Positions 37,304-49,559 of a stretch of 64,000 nucleotides of DNA are shown here, in pieces (within the stretch, counting starts at the first letter, position 1; the number at the start of each line of letters is the position of its first letter). The stretch lies in the NCBI RefSeq assembly GCF_021130785.1, contig NC_060212.1, positions 147,585,501 to 147,649,500 on the forward strand. The letters are read 5' to 3'. A program made the position numbers and the translations under genes. The notes beneath the pieces were generated by a model that saw only the letters and a list, made by a program, of their open reading frames with translations, had not been told where the DNA came from and made no database searches. This stretch comes from Homalodisca vitripennis (lineage: Eukaryota; Arthropoda; Insecta; Hemiptera; Cicadellidae).

Positions 37304-37505
37304 ATAATATAACATATAATGTTATATTTTATGTATAGAATTCAATCATGTAAATACCATCTCAATCGAAATTTGAGAGGAAAATACAGTTGTGAATAAA
37401 TTATTATTTAATTTACTAAAATACATTTACTATATCAAAATTATATATCTCTAAAGTTATAAAAATAATTATATAATGTATTTTGTTAGTGTGTAAAAAT
37501 TAAAT

Positions 37506-38219
37506 ATGGGTCTGAGATATGCAATCAATACGGCACCAAATCTTGCTCATCTCTACGTTCTTCTATCTTCATCTTCTACCTTCCATGGAGTGAACGTACC
37601 TGCCGGTCTGGCCTCTCTTGGAAAGGATCTGTACGGTAAAGTAGCGGTCGGTGGTGGTAGAGCGCTAGGAGGAGCGGCCGTCCTGGGATCTTCAGTTCTG
37701 GGCAAAGGTCTTGGAACTCTCGGGGACGTCCTGGAAGCTAAGAATGGTGAACTCGAAAATGGTGTTAAGGCGGGGATCAGTTTTGCAGGGGAGTTAGCTG
37801 ACAAGGCTACCGATGCTGCTGTCAAGGGTGCTGGGGCAGCAGGAAATGCCTTAACAGCCGTAGGAGATGGCCTTATAGCGGCAGGATCCAGTGCTAATGT
37901 TATTTCAGACAACATTTCACAATTGGTCAAAGCTATCACGACCAGACTTGTGCTGGCCATTCAGTCGGCACACAAGCCTGCCACAGATTTATTTGACGCA
38001 AGAGACAATCTTCTAAAGAATGGAATCTTCGCATTTGGCAGCAAAACGCAAGAGAATATCTACAACGCTTTCAATTCTTACGTGAAAATTGTGACCAATA
38101 TTAAGGAACTCTTTAGAAATTTTATGAAGAGCATCATGGGAGCAGCTGCTTACAACTCCTTAACCAACTCTGGTCAAGGGTCTACAGGATCTAGTTCATC
38201 ATCATCAGCTGTCTTTTAA
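37506..38219 (+). CDS. Gly/Ala-rich, cysteine-free protein with serine tail; function unknown
   Basis: An open frame of 237 codons, the only long one in the window, with GC far above its AT-rich flanks. This is strong evidence for selection on protein. Residues 30-130 are rich in Gly and Ala (e.g. GGGRALGGAAVLGSSVLGKG at 49-68) and would form amphipathic helices. Residues 135-212 are more ordinary helical sequence with TRLVLAIQSAHK, NAFNSYVKIV and ELFRNFMKSIMG. The C-terminus is GSTGSSSSSSAVF. No Cys or Trp is present. The first 28 residues do not look like a good signal peptide. The DNA there is pyrimidine-rich up to the GVNVPAG codons, so the true reading may begin at a splice acceptor near 37587-37590, with the start or a secretion signal in an upstream exon. 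Possibilities include a secreted structural or salivary protein of hemipteran insects, but no family is recognised. Confidence 0.72.
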   Translation: MGLRYAINTAPNLAHLYVLLSSSSTFHGVNVPAGLASLGKDLYGKVAVGGGRALGGAAVLGSSVLGKGLGTLGDVLEAKNGELENGVKAGISFAGELADKATDAAVKGAGAAGNALTAVGDGLIAAGSSANVISDNISQLVKAITTRLVLAIQSAHKPATDLFDARDNLLKNGIFAFGSKTQENIYNAFNSYVKIVTNIKELFRNFMKSIMGAAAYNSLTNSGQGSTGSSSSSSAVF

Positions 38220-38396
38220 GGACAACCTAAGAAACCTGGTACTATAATTATAGCATAGTGTAGATTAGTAGAGCAAAGTAAAATATAAAAAAATATATTT
38301 ATTTATATTACAAGTACAATAATGAATCCTTATTCCCTTAAGACTCTATATTTACCTAAGTCTCTACATATTAAACTTATTTAAAAATAAATTATT

Positions 38397-38402
38397 AATA
38401 AA
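38397..38402 (+). terminator. Candidate polyadenylation signal
   Basis: AATAAA about 180 bases after the stop codon of the 237-codon gene. Another AATAAA is at 38386-38391. Confidence 0.5.
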
Positions 38403-38810
38403 AGATACATTGTTCATGAGCACTAATTAACCTACTGAAGTTTCAATGTACTAATTTCACGTCAACTGTTACAGTATTTACACTTCAGACAACTTCATTA
38501 TTTAAAAATTACATATAATGTACTGATATCACATATAAGTATTTCTAAATAATAAGAAACACATTCATTTATATTAAAAAAACTTAAATAATTCTGGTAA
38601 TACATTAAGTACATAGCATGAAATGAATAGTTTAAGTAAATAAAAAATTTTGTATAAGTATTAGCATTACAGAAAATTAATGAAGAGGGCATTTAAAAAC
38701 TTAAAATCATACAGGTTTTGACTTTTGACAAATCAATTTCAGTTTCAATGTGGATAAATATCAGCTAGAAAACATTGCGCAATTTGAATGTGAAATTGGA
38801 CATGAATTAA

Positions 38811-38921
38811 ACAACGAATGCTGATAAGCCAGGCGCTAAGGATGTTTCCGGAATCGAGGATAAATTGAATGTGGCTCTAAACATTCACAACCCACAAACA
38901 TTGGGTTATTATTTTATATTA
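38811..38921 (+). other. Possible isolated exon or gene remnant
   Basis: A 37-codon open stretch reads ADKPGAKDVSGIEDKLNVA then LNIHNPQTLGYYFI. It is balanced in amino acids, in contrast to chance AT-rich frames, and locally higher in GC. It lies 590 bases downstream of the gene's stop. No clear splice sites flank it and an in-frame stop precedes it at 38808. It may be an exon of a neighbour, a remnant of a duplicated gene or chance. Confidence 0.25.
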
Positions 38922-39034
38922 TGAAATTACTGAGTTGCCTTAGTTCTACTTACTTTCGGCGCTAATAACATCAATACAGAGGGCAATGATAAAAGGTGAC
39001 ATTTTTCATAAAAAAATTCGTTTAAAACTTATAT

Positions 39035-39880
39035 CTTTGCCTGAATAAAGTAAAATTGATTCATTCATTCAATCAATTCCAAACATGCACCAGTAAATGG
39101 TTGAACTTCTACTAAAAACATTGTATATATTTTGCAGATATTTTGCATTACTTGTAATTAAATGTGGGGTTGTTATGCCATGGAGATATTATGCGAGGTT
39201 TTAAGTAACCTTTAAATGAAAAAAAATAAAATAAAATGTGAAATTAGAAGCAGCTAATGTGAACAAGGTTTCTAATTCACTACATTTTCTAATTTACATT
39301 TATTAATTTTCTAATTAAGTTACTATTTATTTTGTGCAAGCTTAAATGTTTTGTTCTAGTAAATACGTAATAAGCTATAAAGCGAAAGACCTAAGCCGTT
39401 AAGGAAGGAACTGCAGTCGCTAAGGACCGTCGCTAAAGAGATCTAATTGCAGGTAAATTTAATCGTTTCAGCACTCTTCTTTCACCTGTTTCTTATCTAA
39501 GAACATGTACTACACTACACTTTTCTTTTATTTGTCAAGAAATATTCAGCCACTTATAATGATGTAAAGTAAAAGTATTTATTACATTATATATTTGTGA
39601 AAAGGGAATATATAATTATGCGATGACGAAAAGAACGTCGTACTAACCGATGGTGATTTTTCATACACCGGACGGTATAATTATAACGAAATTTTGCTCC
39701 TCCCAAACGCACTGTTACAGGGTAGGCACACTGTCTATAGCCTTAATATCAAGATGAGTATACACGATGGTGTAGAAGTAGTTCACTAACGCACAGCGTC
39801 ACTTGGCATTGAGGGGGAGGATGGACAATAGCGCGGGAGTATCAACAAAATATACTTAAACCGAGCCAAAGTGGTCTAGG
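39035..39880. repeat. Duplicated block E, third (shorter) copy
   Basis: Starts with tatctttgcctgaata, like 48102 onward. It contains ataagctataaagcgaaagac at 39371 and a ggtataattata word near 39674 that aligns with the TATA-like positions of the other copies, and ends with a diverged version of the 146-bp unit. It begins shortly downstream of the protein gene. Confidence 0.75.
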
Positions 39881-40765
39881 TAAAATCAAAATCTGGTTAA
39901 TGATACTTACATTATCTAAAAGAAGGGAGAGGGTAAGGGCAACATGTTCTCAGCTCTAAAAAAGCGAGGTAAGCGATAGAAAACGCCTGTTTCTGTATTA
40001 TATTTAAATAATCAAATCGAATTCTAAAAAGGTCAGAAGCGTATTTTAAGTGATGTATTGAGGGGCTCTGCTGTGAAAAAAAAACCTTTTTAGTGAAGAA
40101 AAGTCTGTCCACGACTCTAATCTGAAATCCTCTTGCATTTAATAACTAATAATAATTTCGCTATAGTTTTTATTACGTGTATGAATCTAAGAGCCTATTT
40201 TATTTTATTAATACATTTTAGTATTATATGTGTTTTTGAATTGGAGAATCAAAAGTAAAAAATATTTATGATATATTACACTACATATTATAAATTTAAT
40301 TTTTTTTTCTAAGTAACATATAATTTTAGATCTGTTTTTATTGGATTATTAACCTTGTATGTTAATTATTAACCTTGGATGTTAATAATTGTTTATATAT
40401 GAATCATTACTTTATGAAACTGGTATGTTTAATAGATTGATTATAAATATTTCTAAAAAGTGTTGTAATAAAGAGCCTGCAAAAATTACATATTACATAA
40501 TAACAGTAAGAAATTCGTTATAAGTGTGTCAAAAGTTTTTATTTGGGATTATTTTATGATATAATTTGAGGTGACGTGCATATGAATACCAATATAATGA
40601 ATATCACCGTTTATAATGAAGTTCCAAATACCTGGTTTAGGTTCATTTTATGAGCATGTCTAACTGATTTATTTCAATTTAAAATTGAAATATGCGTTAT
40701 TTGTTTGTTCTCTTAAAGCACGCTTACACAAAGGTTATACCATATTTAATAAACAACTCTGATTT
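39881..40765. other. No recognisable feature
   Basis: AT-rich DNA between blocks E and S. A 66-codon reverse frame at 39912-40112 has no recognisable content. Confidence 0.55.
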
Positions 40766-40956
40766 AACAGGATTACGTGTTATTTTCTGAGAAATATTAA
40801 CGCGTTCATTGAACTATTTTATAGCTTAAACAACTATTAAATAGGTGCACCTCTGGTTCTTGAATGAAATAGTTTCCTTCATTAATTAAATAATTTCGTA
40901 TTAATAATTTTATAATGTGAGTTTACATTAGTTTAAATAACGATATATATCATTAA

Positions 40957-41042
<86 letters not shown>

Positions 41043-41080
41043 CACGAAATATAAAAAGTGCTGGTTAAAACAAAGATAGA
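40766..41080. repeat. Duplicated block S, second copy, with (TA)n tract
   Basis: Counterpart of 1960-2250. A long (TA)n tract spans about 40953-41039 at the place of the mixed CA/CG microsatellite in the other copy. Confidence 0.78.
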
Positions 41081-41214
41081 CATGTGAGTAATTTATAAAT
41101 AAAATCAAGTAATATTGTGTAAGTTAGATAATACAAGTAATTTTATAAGGGGGTATTTGGCCTGCATCTCGTCGGCTATGTTCTAACAATCTCTAAATGA
41201 AGTTCTTTATCTTG

Positions 41215-41300
41215 CTTTATACAATATTGGAGAAAATGAACCGGCAGCTCTGCATAATGTAATCTGTAATGGATTTCTCCAGTAACTAATATCAACGTAT
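41215..41300. repeat. Short duplicate shared with 20395-20485
   Basis: Shared agctctgcataatgtaatct-like stretch; same orientation. Confidence 0.6.
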
Positions 41301-42664
41301 AGGGTATCTATATACCTCTTTACAAATTGAATAAAGGTTATATGTCATGATTGTTTTTTTACAATTAGCTTAGCTTATTATACCATAATACCACTCTGAA
41401 TATGCCATAATATATGAAATGTAACGTATTTATATAAACTCAATAAGGAATTAAGGAAGGTGCTTCTCATTTAGCGTTATAGTTTATTTTTCTTATCAAA
41501 ATTTTCCATTGTCAACCATCTTGATTTCATTCCCAAAAGAACAATGTTAAACCATAAACACTTTCACGGCCTTTGTAGTCTTAAACCTATGGGAGGTGTC
41601 TCAAAAACTCCCAAACATGTATTTCATTTACATCCAAGCGCTTTACAGTTTTTAAGTATTTATTGCGGTAGTTTAAAAATAAATGTAAATTTTTTTATGT
41701 TATGATTAAATAATAAAAAATGAAAAAGCAGTCACGGGACTGACCGACAGAAGTGACTACTTCTTATTGCGGGTTGTGATTTATATATCTTTAAAAAGTA
41801 CGTTGGCTAATTATTAAGTGGTTACTGTTTTTGTTTTAAAGTGATATCAGAGACTTGATTATTTACCATAAAGATGTATATCTTTATTTTTATAAATATT
41901 TCTAAAATATTTTTGCATTTCATATATTGCAATATATTACATATATTGATTATATATATATGAAAGTAATAAATATTTATTTTCTTTTTAATATTATAAT
42001 TTATAGCAGTTTATTTAATTTTGTCAATATCATTTGTATTTCTGACACAATTACTTCGTTTTCATTGTCATTATATCTAAAAAATTATATGTTTATGATA
42101 ACTAAAATAATAAATAAAAATTCTGGATTAAAAGTTTGCTAAATATCTTGAAAATACAGAATTTATCGCTCTTCCACATCCCCTGGAACTTATGTTTTTA
42201 CCGTTTTAAATTGTAACATTTTATTTATTTAAAAAAATCCAATTAATGGTTTTGATGTTTCTTCAGCAACATTTTTATTAAAATTCGCTTTTAATATTTT
42301 TATCTTTTAAAGTGTATGTAAAGTAAAGCCCAATGTATTTGAGTAAAGTTTGTAATTATAATCAAAATAAAGATAAATTTTATTTTATGATTAAATTAGA
42401 CTACGCATTCGTTAGCTGGAAAATACATAATGTATTTCTTTTTAATCACTTTTTAAAAATATTTAAACTAGTAATTAACTGAAATAGGAATACTGGAATA
42501 CTAACCGTGCTAAGATTCAATTTAGAATCCAATGAGCTTTTTTATTACAGCTATTAAATGATTAACTAAGTTAATAAGTGTTACGCTGGATTCATTAATA
42601 TTTAATTTAGCAGTTTTTAGATTTATTCAAACCAGTATTTTATCATATACCATGTCTTTTAGCA
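41301..42664. other. No recognisable feature
   Basis: AT-rich DNA; the 71-codon frame at 41927-42142 is low-complexity hydrophobic read-through. Confidence 0.55.
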
Positions 42665-43377
42665 CTGTAATTTTTTAATACATGAGGCACCGTCTCAGAT
42701 TCTAAGCATGAAAATAAGAGCACAGAGCGTTTACAGTTAACCACTGTTCAAAGTTGGAGATAGTTGAAGGTCGTCCCACTACAAATATCTCAATACAACC
42801 TTTAAGACATTTATGGACAACGAGCGTCGGGAATAATAAAATATCATAATTATTATATACTATATATTATTACAGGTTCTTCTATTGTTACTTGATGAAC
42901 AAAAATAAACTTTTAAACTCTTAGAAGGATGTCTTTACGAAGTTTTTTAGATGAGGTAATATATGAAAGAAGTGCAGGTTTCCAAAAGATCTTGTTTCAT
43001 GTAAAAATATACAAAACAACGCTCGGTAAGTAGTTACATCAAGAATTTCGTGTTTTAAAATATTATATAATTTTAAACTTACCAGACTACGTAGCTTATT
43101 TTTGAGAGAGAACTTGAAGAAACGACGGAATCACTAACAAAGCGATAGCACAGTGTTATAAAATCGAATTACTCAAAACCTAAATAATACCATAATGTTA
43201 AGCCATGACGGTTCCATTATAGTTGACTACGAGAAACATTAGTGAGTCAGTTTATTTGAGGAAGTCGACATAAGTGCCTAGTATTTGTATGAAACAATAA
43301 CCTATTTCCACTTCCAAAAAACAAGGCAAACCCCCGGAAAAACAAAAAGCCGACCTTTTATACGTGTACGTGAGCAG

Positions 43378-43549
43378 TATAAAATGAAGTACTATACAAT
43401 ATTTCAACTTAATAGGTCACTGCAGGGGATAGATAACTGCCCATACGAGTACATGCAGACGTAATAACCTTCACAAGTCCAATACATTATATTTTGTAGT
43501 TATTATAATTTTAATGTAGAAACATTTTAAGTAATCTCAGAAACTATGA
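43378..43549 (+). promoter_or_regulatory. Candidate TATA promoter with first non-coding exon (second copy)
   Basis: TATAAAA at 43378-43384, initiator-like ttcaactt with A at 43406, and GTAAGC at 43550 keep the spacing of the first copy. The 53 bases 43397-43449 are identical to 3557-3609. Presence of all three in both copies is the main support. Confidence 0.4.
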
Positions 43550-44224
43550 GTAAGCTTGTTGTAATAGTTATAAATAAAAACTAAAAATACAAAAGGATGA
43601 CTCGATGACGATATTTGATATTATTTATGATACGAAAGTGTAGAGAAAAAAAATTATCACGTAAAAAACTAAATTTAAACAACTTTACAACAACTTTAAC
43701 TCATTAATTTTTACTTAATATTTTAACTTAATAATTTTAACTAAATTTAAACAACTTTAATATTTTTATCTAGTATTATTGCTTATTGTTTAAACCTGAC
43801 TGGAGTTCCATCATTGGAACTTTAAAAATACACTTATAAAAGTGACCTTAATTCTATTATTAGTTGAATATGAAAGGTTAGGCAGGGAAAAGTTTAATAA
43901 CGTAAGAAGTTTTCTATAGGTTACAATACAATCTTATGACATAGGCGAACGTGTAATTCAAATAAGTTTCACATTTTTTCATTGATTTTATTCTCGGTAT
44001 TAAAAATAAAATTATATGTAACGTGTAAATATATTTGTCAAATGTTCGAAAGAGTTCACATATCTCTATTTTGGTTAATTTCAATAATTTTTAAGTAGTC
44101 TGATATTATTTATCTTGTTAAAGTTGCATAAAAGTAGTCATTTTCACTTTGAATTAGATAATTTTACTAGTTACAATGCAATTAGGCCTACCAACAAACA
44201 ACAATTTAAGTTATTTCTTACTCA

Positions 44225-44690
44225 GAAATATGCCGCAACACATAAGGGACGTGCATGTCCTGCGCTCCGCATACACGCTGAGTCGCTGTTCTCATCTAAA
44301 TACTATACACGATAAAATATATTTCATGGAATAACTGCATTTTTTAATTTATTCGAAGGCAAGTAATATACCTAATTTTTTTAATGATTTTATAGATAAT
44401 TAGATTATAAAGTATTGTGGCATATTATATGAGGTCTGTGGCCAACTAATTGCAGTTGTTACTTTATTTTAGGTTTAAGGCACAATAATTGTTTTTGCAA
44501 TATAAAACACTGTTTATTATGAAACAAAATTACAATATGTTAATGATTATAATACCGCTGTGCACATCGACAAGAATTAGACTTGGCACCTCACACAAGC
44601 CTCTGTGGCCCATGTAGGACTAATTTCGTGTATGTGAAGTGCAGAATTTATTTTTGTAAGCTCTAAAATAAATTTCATTTAGATTTGATT
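44225..44690. other. Segment present only in the second M copy
   Basis: The M copies agree up to about 44220 (4245 in the first) and again from gaaatgaaa near 44703 (4254). The intervening DNA includes the GC-richer acgtgcatgtcctgcgctcc. It could be an insertion here or a deletion there; no inverted repeats or target duplication were identified. Confidence 0.5.
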
Positions 44691-45324
44691 TTGAAGTATA
44701 GAAATGAAATCGTTCTCGCTCTTGAATATTTATCAATCTGAACGGCAGCTATGGACAGCTTGATATATTCAGCTTAAGCTAACATACGAATATCTATCGA
44801 GAGTCTGAGAATTGTTATTGCAACTCTATATTTCTCTTACAACTCTATAAAACCTTTTATCTCTGTCTTTCCTCCTGGCAACATAACCATTCCGAGGTAA
44901 CGTAACCTTAGTCATAGTGCCGTAGTTCTTAGGTCACTTCAGGGCCGCTGACTTTTCATATAACCGTTATTGTTATTGTAATAGTCTCATATACGTAAAA
45001 CAAGCTTTTATATCTCCAAATGGATGGTTTCTTTTATAATCTCTTTTATGAATATGACCCACTTAGATTACGTCATGTTTTATAACTTTTTTTAGCTTTA
45101 GAGACATGTTTATTCTTGATTTAAAATATTATGAAACAAGGCAAATGTGCATCTAGTTCCGAGATTTCGTGGATTCTTGCCTATTCCAGACATGGTTTTT
45201 TCTTAGGATTATGCTCGCTTTACCAGTAACAAGCGTATTATTGTATTTCTCGATTAGTATCAGGCCAACATACGTTCTCAGAATCACCTGAGTCAGTTGA
45301 GCAAATACCATCTAGGTCCTGGTC

Positions 45325-46560
45325 ATATTTATTTATTTATTTATTTATTTCCAACGGACATACTCCATTTTTACATTCAAGATCCATAATTCAAGATCAA
45401 TAATTACAACTTAACCTAAACCAAAAAATTACCTCAACAAAAACATGTGAATGACTGAAAAGAAATATTACATAATACTCTAATGCAAGGCATGATATAT
45501 GCTAGAATAAAAACGTATTTAATTGTTTTAAAAACTATAACAATACCATAATGAAAGAACGCAACAATAAATAAAATATAACAATAGAAATAACATAATA
45601 ACAGAAATAACTTAATAACAGTAACAACAGAAAAAACATAATAAACTATAAAATAATATAACAGGGATATTCGTAACAGTGTTTCAAAACAGCAGACAGT
45701 AAAAATAACAATGGTAAATAGACAAACTATGACATACAATAAACCGAGAAAATGAACAAACATAGACATTAAGTGGAGGCATTTACGTTGGCAGCACTGC
45801 ACCTTTCACTTTCCACTTCAATGATCTCACGCCATCGTGGAACAGGTCGACAGTTATAGGCAGGTTGTTGCCGGCCCTCTGCAGGCGAGCCACCGTGCTG
45901 TTTGCTGCATAGTTTGTGCCATAGTGTTGCCTGATGAAGAGGTCATTGGAACGAGTGCTGGATGGTGTCTTGAAATTGAGGAGTTGAAGGACGTCCGGGC
46001 AAACCATCTCACCGTTCACCAACTTATGGAGAACCACTAAGTCGGCTACAGTCCTGCGAGTATCAAGATGTTCCAGTTTAAGTCTGGCGTACATATCATC
46101 AATTGGTACTTGTTGGTATTGGTATCCATTTCTGACACCCACCAAACGGATGAAACGACGCTGAACTCGTTCAAGATCATCACAAAGGTACTTTTGGTGT
46201 GGATTCCAAACAGTCGATCCATATTCCAGAATCTGGCGTACCAGGGCACATTATATTGGCCTCAGGGCTACCATATTTGTTATATGTTTAGAAAAACGGG
46301 AGATAAAACCAAGCATTCTGTTTGCCTTCGAGCAAATATTATGAACGTGAGCCTCAGGGCTAAAATTCTGTGTCAGAGTAATTCCCAAATCTCTCACTTC
46401 ATTTACTCTAGCGATGGTTTCTCCTTGCAACAAGTAATTGACGCAGTTCCTCAATGAGTTCTTACGAAGTGACACATTCTGCCTGGAAAACATTCAGCTT
46501 AATTGCCACAATGTCTCCGTGAGTAACATACATAATAATCAGTTCTACCATCGTACCAAT
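45325..46560 (-). pseudogene. 5'-truncated jockey/I-type LINE fragment, RT C-terminal half
   Basis: On the reverse strand the reading runs from about 46560 (LNVFQAEC-like) through TIARVNEVRDLGITLTQNF and KANRMLGFISRFSKHITN near 46300. It continues through LEYGSTVWNPHQKYL near 46210, then RRFIRLVGVRNGYQYQQVP and a C-terminal frame ending near 45783. The 3' untranslated region ends in a (AAAT)n tail at 45329-45351. These are the post-catalytic RT and C-terminal regions; the YADD core is missing. Frameshifts occur near 46490, 46250 and 46140. The first M copy has homologous DNA for the outermost part (46438-46560) but lacks the rest. Confidence 0.85.
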
Positions 46561-46615
46561 ATTTATACTAAATACAAATCTACCCAGTAACACGATGTAA
46601 ACAAGTACAAAGTGT

Positions 46616-46640
46616 CCTACAGCTTATTATAAGCTGTAGG
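46616..46640. repeat. Perfect short hairpin
   Basis: cctacagctta followed by tta and taagctgtagg: an 11-bp perfect stem with a 3-base loop. No T-run follows and no function is evident. Confidence 0.9.
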
Positions 46641-47139
46641 CCATCAGATGGGGAGAAGGTTTTGGGTCGTTTTGCCATCATAATAATCTGTAATTATCTT
46701 ATTGTATCTAAAAATATTTGACTAAAACTTTGGTCTTCACTATTCTGGCTTGTTCACTTCAATCAGGTACGTTTAGATCATTTAGTAATTGTTTAATTTG
46801 ACGGATTAACTGTACAGGACGCTGGAGAGATGGAAACTATCCAAATTAATTTTATATTTTTTGTGTAGTGCATTCTTCTTGGTGTTCGTGCTCTAGTCTG
46901 TGAAAGAATAGATCGTTGAGGCGAGTTAGTGCTTATTTCCCTGCTTTTCCTTAATCTACTATTGAAGAAGCACTGGTAAATGAACACAAGTTTTCCATTA
47001 CTAATTTTACTTTTATAATGTCATATCAATTATTAAAGAAACCTAACACTTTACAGTACCGTATGTAAAACCTTTCACAGCCTAGTAAACACCAAGCATA
47101 CCTTTAAAACGGTTTTAGAACCAAAGTGTTTTATTGGCA
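46641..47139. other. No recognisable feature
   Basis: Unassigned DNA between block M and the LTR-like copy. Confidence 0.5.
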
Positions 47140-47824
47140 TTAAATCATATAAGCACCACTTCTAGATTTACAAATAAATTAATAACATTGCAAGCCACGT
47201 TGCTACCAAATTAGAGTAATAATGAACTTAGTTGATATCTTGGGGGGGGGGACCTAATGGTTCAAATGTTCTATGAATTTTGCCTGAGAACCTAATAATT
47301 TACTTCAACTTTAAATTGAGTTCCCTTCACGTCAATGTCGACTCGAGGCGTCAGCATCTTTGCTCGACATTGCAGCTGTAGTTGGAAAAAGTGAAAATTA
47401 GTATACTAGAGTTCAAAACCATGAAAACTGGAAGTTGTACTCATAGTTAAAGAGCACTCGTAAACTCCCCTAAAACAAAATTACGACGGTATTAGCCGTT
47501 TATCGAGACAGCATATAATCACGACAACGTGGGCTCGTCAGAAGGACATCACGACAACTATTATTTGTATTAATCTTCCAAATAAAATATCATCAAAGGG
47601 TAAGTTACTTTACTATTTAAAATTTTAACTTTATATTACATTCATATTAGACGTCTCGCATGAAATGGCTCATTTTTAATATGAAAATATAAATTTACAT
47701 ATCGAATAGGCGCGAGAGGTGTTGCTTAGCAGTAAGGTGTTACGCTACAAAATTCGAGAGAGAAAATATTATTATGCACGCTAATTAGATGATTAATCCG
47801 GCTAACAATTTAGTTCCAAGAACA
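47140..47824 (-). repeat. Solo LTR-like copy, inverted relative to 13760-14450
   Basis: The reverse complement matches the LTR-like block over its full length. No gag or pol sequence adjoins it. A short G-run lies at 47243-47251. A clear target duplication was not found. Confidence 0.62.
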
Positions 47825-47867
47825 TCAGATTAAACTTATGCTAACCAGTAACGAGTAATAGGATTTC

Positions 47868-47870
<3 letters not shown>

Positions 47871-47929
<59 letters not shown>
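47871..47929. repeat. (TA)n microsatellite
   Basis: Nearly pure TA tract just left of block E. Confidence 0.97.
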
Positions 47930-47934
<5 letters not shown>

Positions 47935-47974
47935 CCATGAAACTAAATAAATAGTGGTACAGCTTGAACTTTTG

Positions 47975-49540
47975 CATCCAGCAAACATTACAAAAGCCTA
48001 TTACGCGACACGTGGTATGGCTTACTCTTACCTTGAGTAATATTTTATGACATACATAAATACTTTAAAACTATAATAACTATTATTAAAACATATAGTA
48101 TTATATCTTTGTCTGAATAATGTCTTTTATTACTTGCACAATGGTACTAAACATGCACCAGGAAATGGTTTAATGTCTACTCACATAAACTAAACAAAAT
48201 GTTGATGTATTGTATTATCTGTAATAAAGATGTGAGGGGTGATATACGTTAAAGATATTATGCCAGATTTAATAATTATTTTGCCGTTTAATACATAAAT
48301 GAAATAAACTGGTGAATTTACCAACAGCTAATTTGCAAAATTAAGTTTTTTAAGCTACCACATAATGTTCCGACAGTTTAAATATTCCAATCTTGTTAAT
48401 ACGCAATAAGCTATAAAACGAAAGACCTAAGCTGTTAAGGGAGGAGCTCCAGTCGCTAAGGACGGTCTCTGAAGAGATATAATTAGAGGCAAATTTAATC
48501 TTTTCAGCGCTCTTCTTTCACCTGTTTCCTAACTAAGTACACGTACTTAACACTACATTTTTTCATGATGTAGGAATTTTAGCCCCTTATATTATTTAAA
48601 ATATTCCATGTTTATCCTACACATCGAACATATCGCAAATATTAAAAGGACATAATCACATATTTATGTAAGTACCCAATCACGTAAACATTTGCTCTTC
48701 AGAATAATCTTCTGGAGTATGAGCAATAAAAGTAGTAAATAGATTTATATTAGCAATGTGGTTTTTATTTAATTTACGCTAGTATTACAATGCATGTTTT
48801 TGGGTTTAATTCAATTAAAAAAAACCATACAATTATGACACAAATGCATTCTTAATAAAAGCATTTTAATAAGTGTGAAATATATACAAAAAAAGTCAAA
48901 CTTAGGTTCTAGTGCCTCTCATCAAAGTATAAATTGTGTGTTTTAATTAAATTATTGCAATATGTTAATTTATTTCTTTTGCTTCTTTCCTAGCAGCACT
49001 ATTTTTTCCTGCACGATTTCTTTTTATGCTTTATTATGTGAAAATTTATATTTAGTTTTACATTGGTATAACAGTGTAAATCAGGCTCATAGGATAGGGA
49101 ATTGTTAGCGTAGAGACTTTAATTGAGATATATAAAAATATTAAAAGTTTAATTACAACAATTTTACATCTCAGGTTGTTAAAAATACTGAATTTTACAT
49201 AGTCAAATTAAAATACTTTGTGGATAAGAAGGTAGGAATTATAAATATGGAAAGCGGGTAAATAATTACGCGATAATAAATTGAATATCTGACTTACCGA
49301 AGTAATAATCATTTATCATACACAATACGGTATATATAAGGAATATTTTCTCCTTCTTAACGGACTTTAACAGAGTAGACACACTGTATACTGGCTTAAG
49401 ATACAGATTAATATACAAGATGGAGTACAAACACAGTTCATCAACACTTAGAGTTGACACTAGCACGGGGGAACCCACAGACTCTACTTAAAGTGTGTTT
49501 AAGTGGGTCCTAAAACAACCCTTATCTTGTAGGTGATTAC
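47975..49540. repeat. Duplicated block E, second copy
   Basis: Full-length counterpart of 6265-7732 plus one diverged version of the 146-bp unit (about 49395-49535). It carries a TATATAAGG word near 49331, aligned with tatttataagg in the first copy. Confidence 0.85.
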
Positions 49541-49559
49541 AGAAGCATAACCTAAAGAA

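Larger units (their letters stand above)
42665..46600. repeat. Duplicated block M, second copy
   Basis: Collinear with 2845-5095 apart from the extra segments at 44225-44690 and 45325-46437. Similarity continues past the LINE sequence, e.g. ctacccagtaacacgatgta near 46580 against ctacacagtaatacaacgta near 5070. Confidence 0.85.

Noticed and set aside
37553..37960. 135-codon frame opposite the protein gene
   Set aside because: It mirrors the codon pattern of the forward gene and shows no domain of its own.
45434..45802. Hydrophobic 122-codon reverse frame
   Set aside because: Lies in the 3' untranslated part of the LINE fragment, is low-complexity, and has no start context or domain.
46616..46640. 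Hairpin as a terminator or microRNA precursor
   Set aside because: Stem is only 11 bp, too short for a microRNA precursor, and no transcript or T-run is associated.
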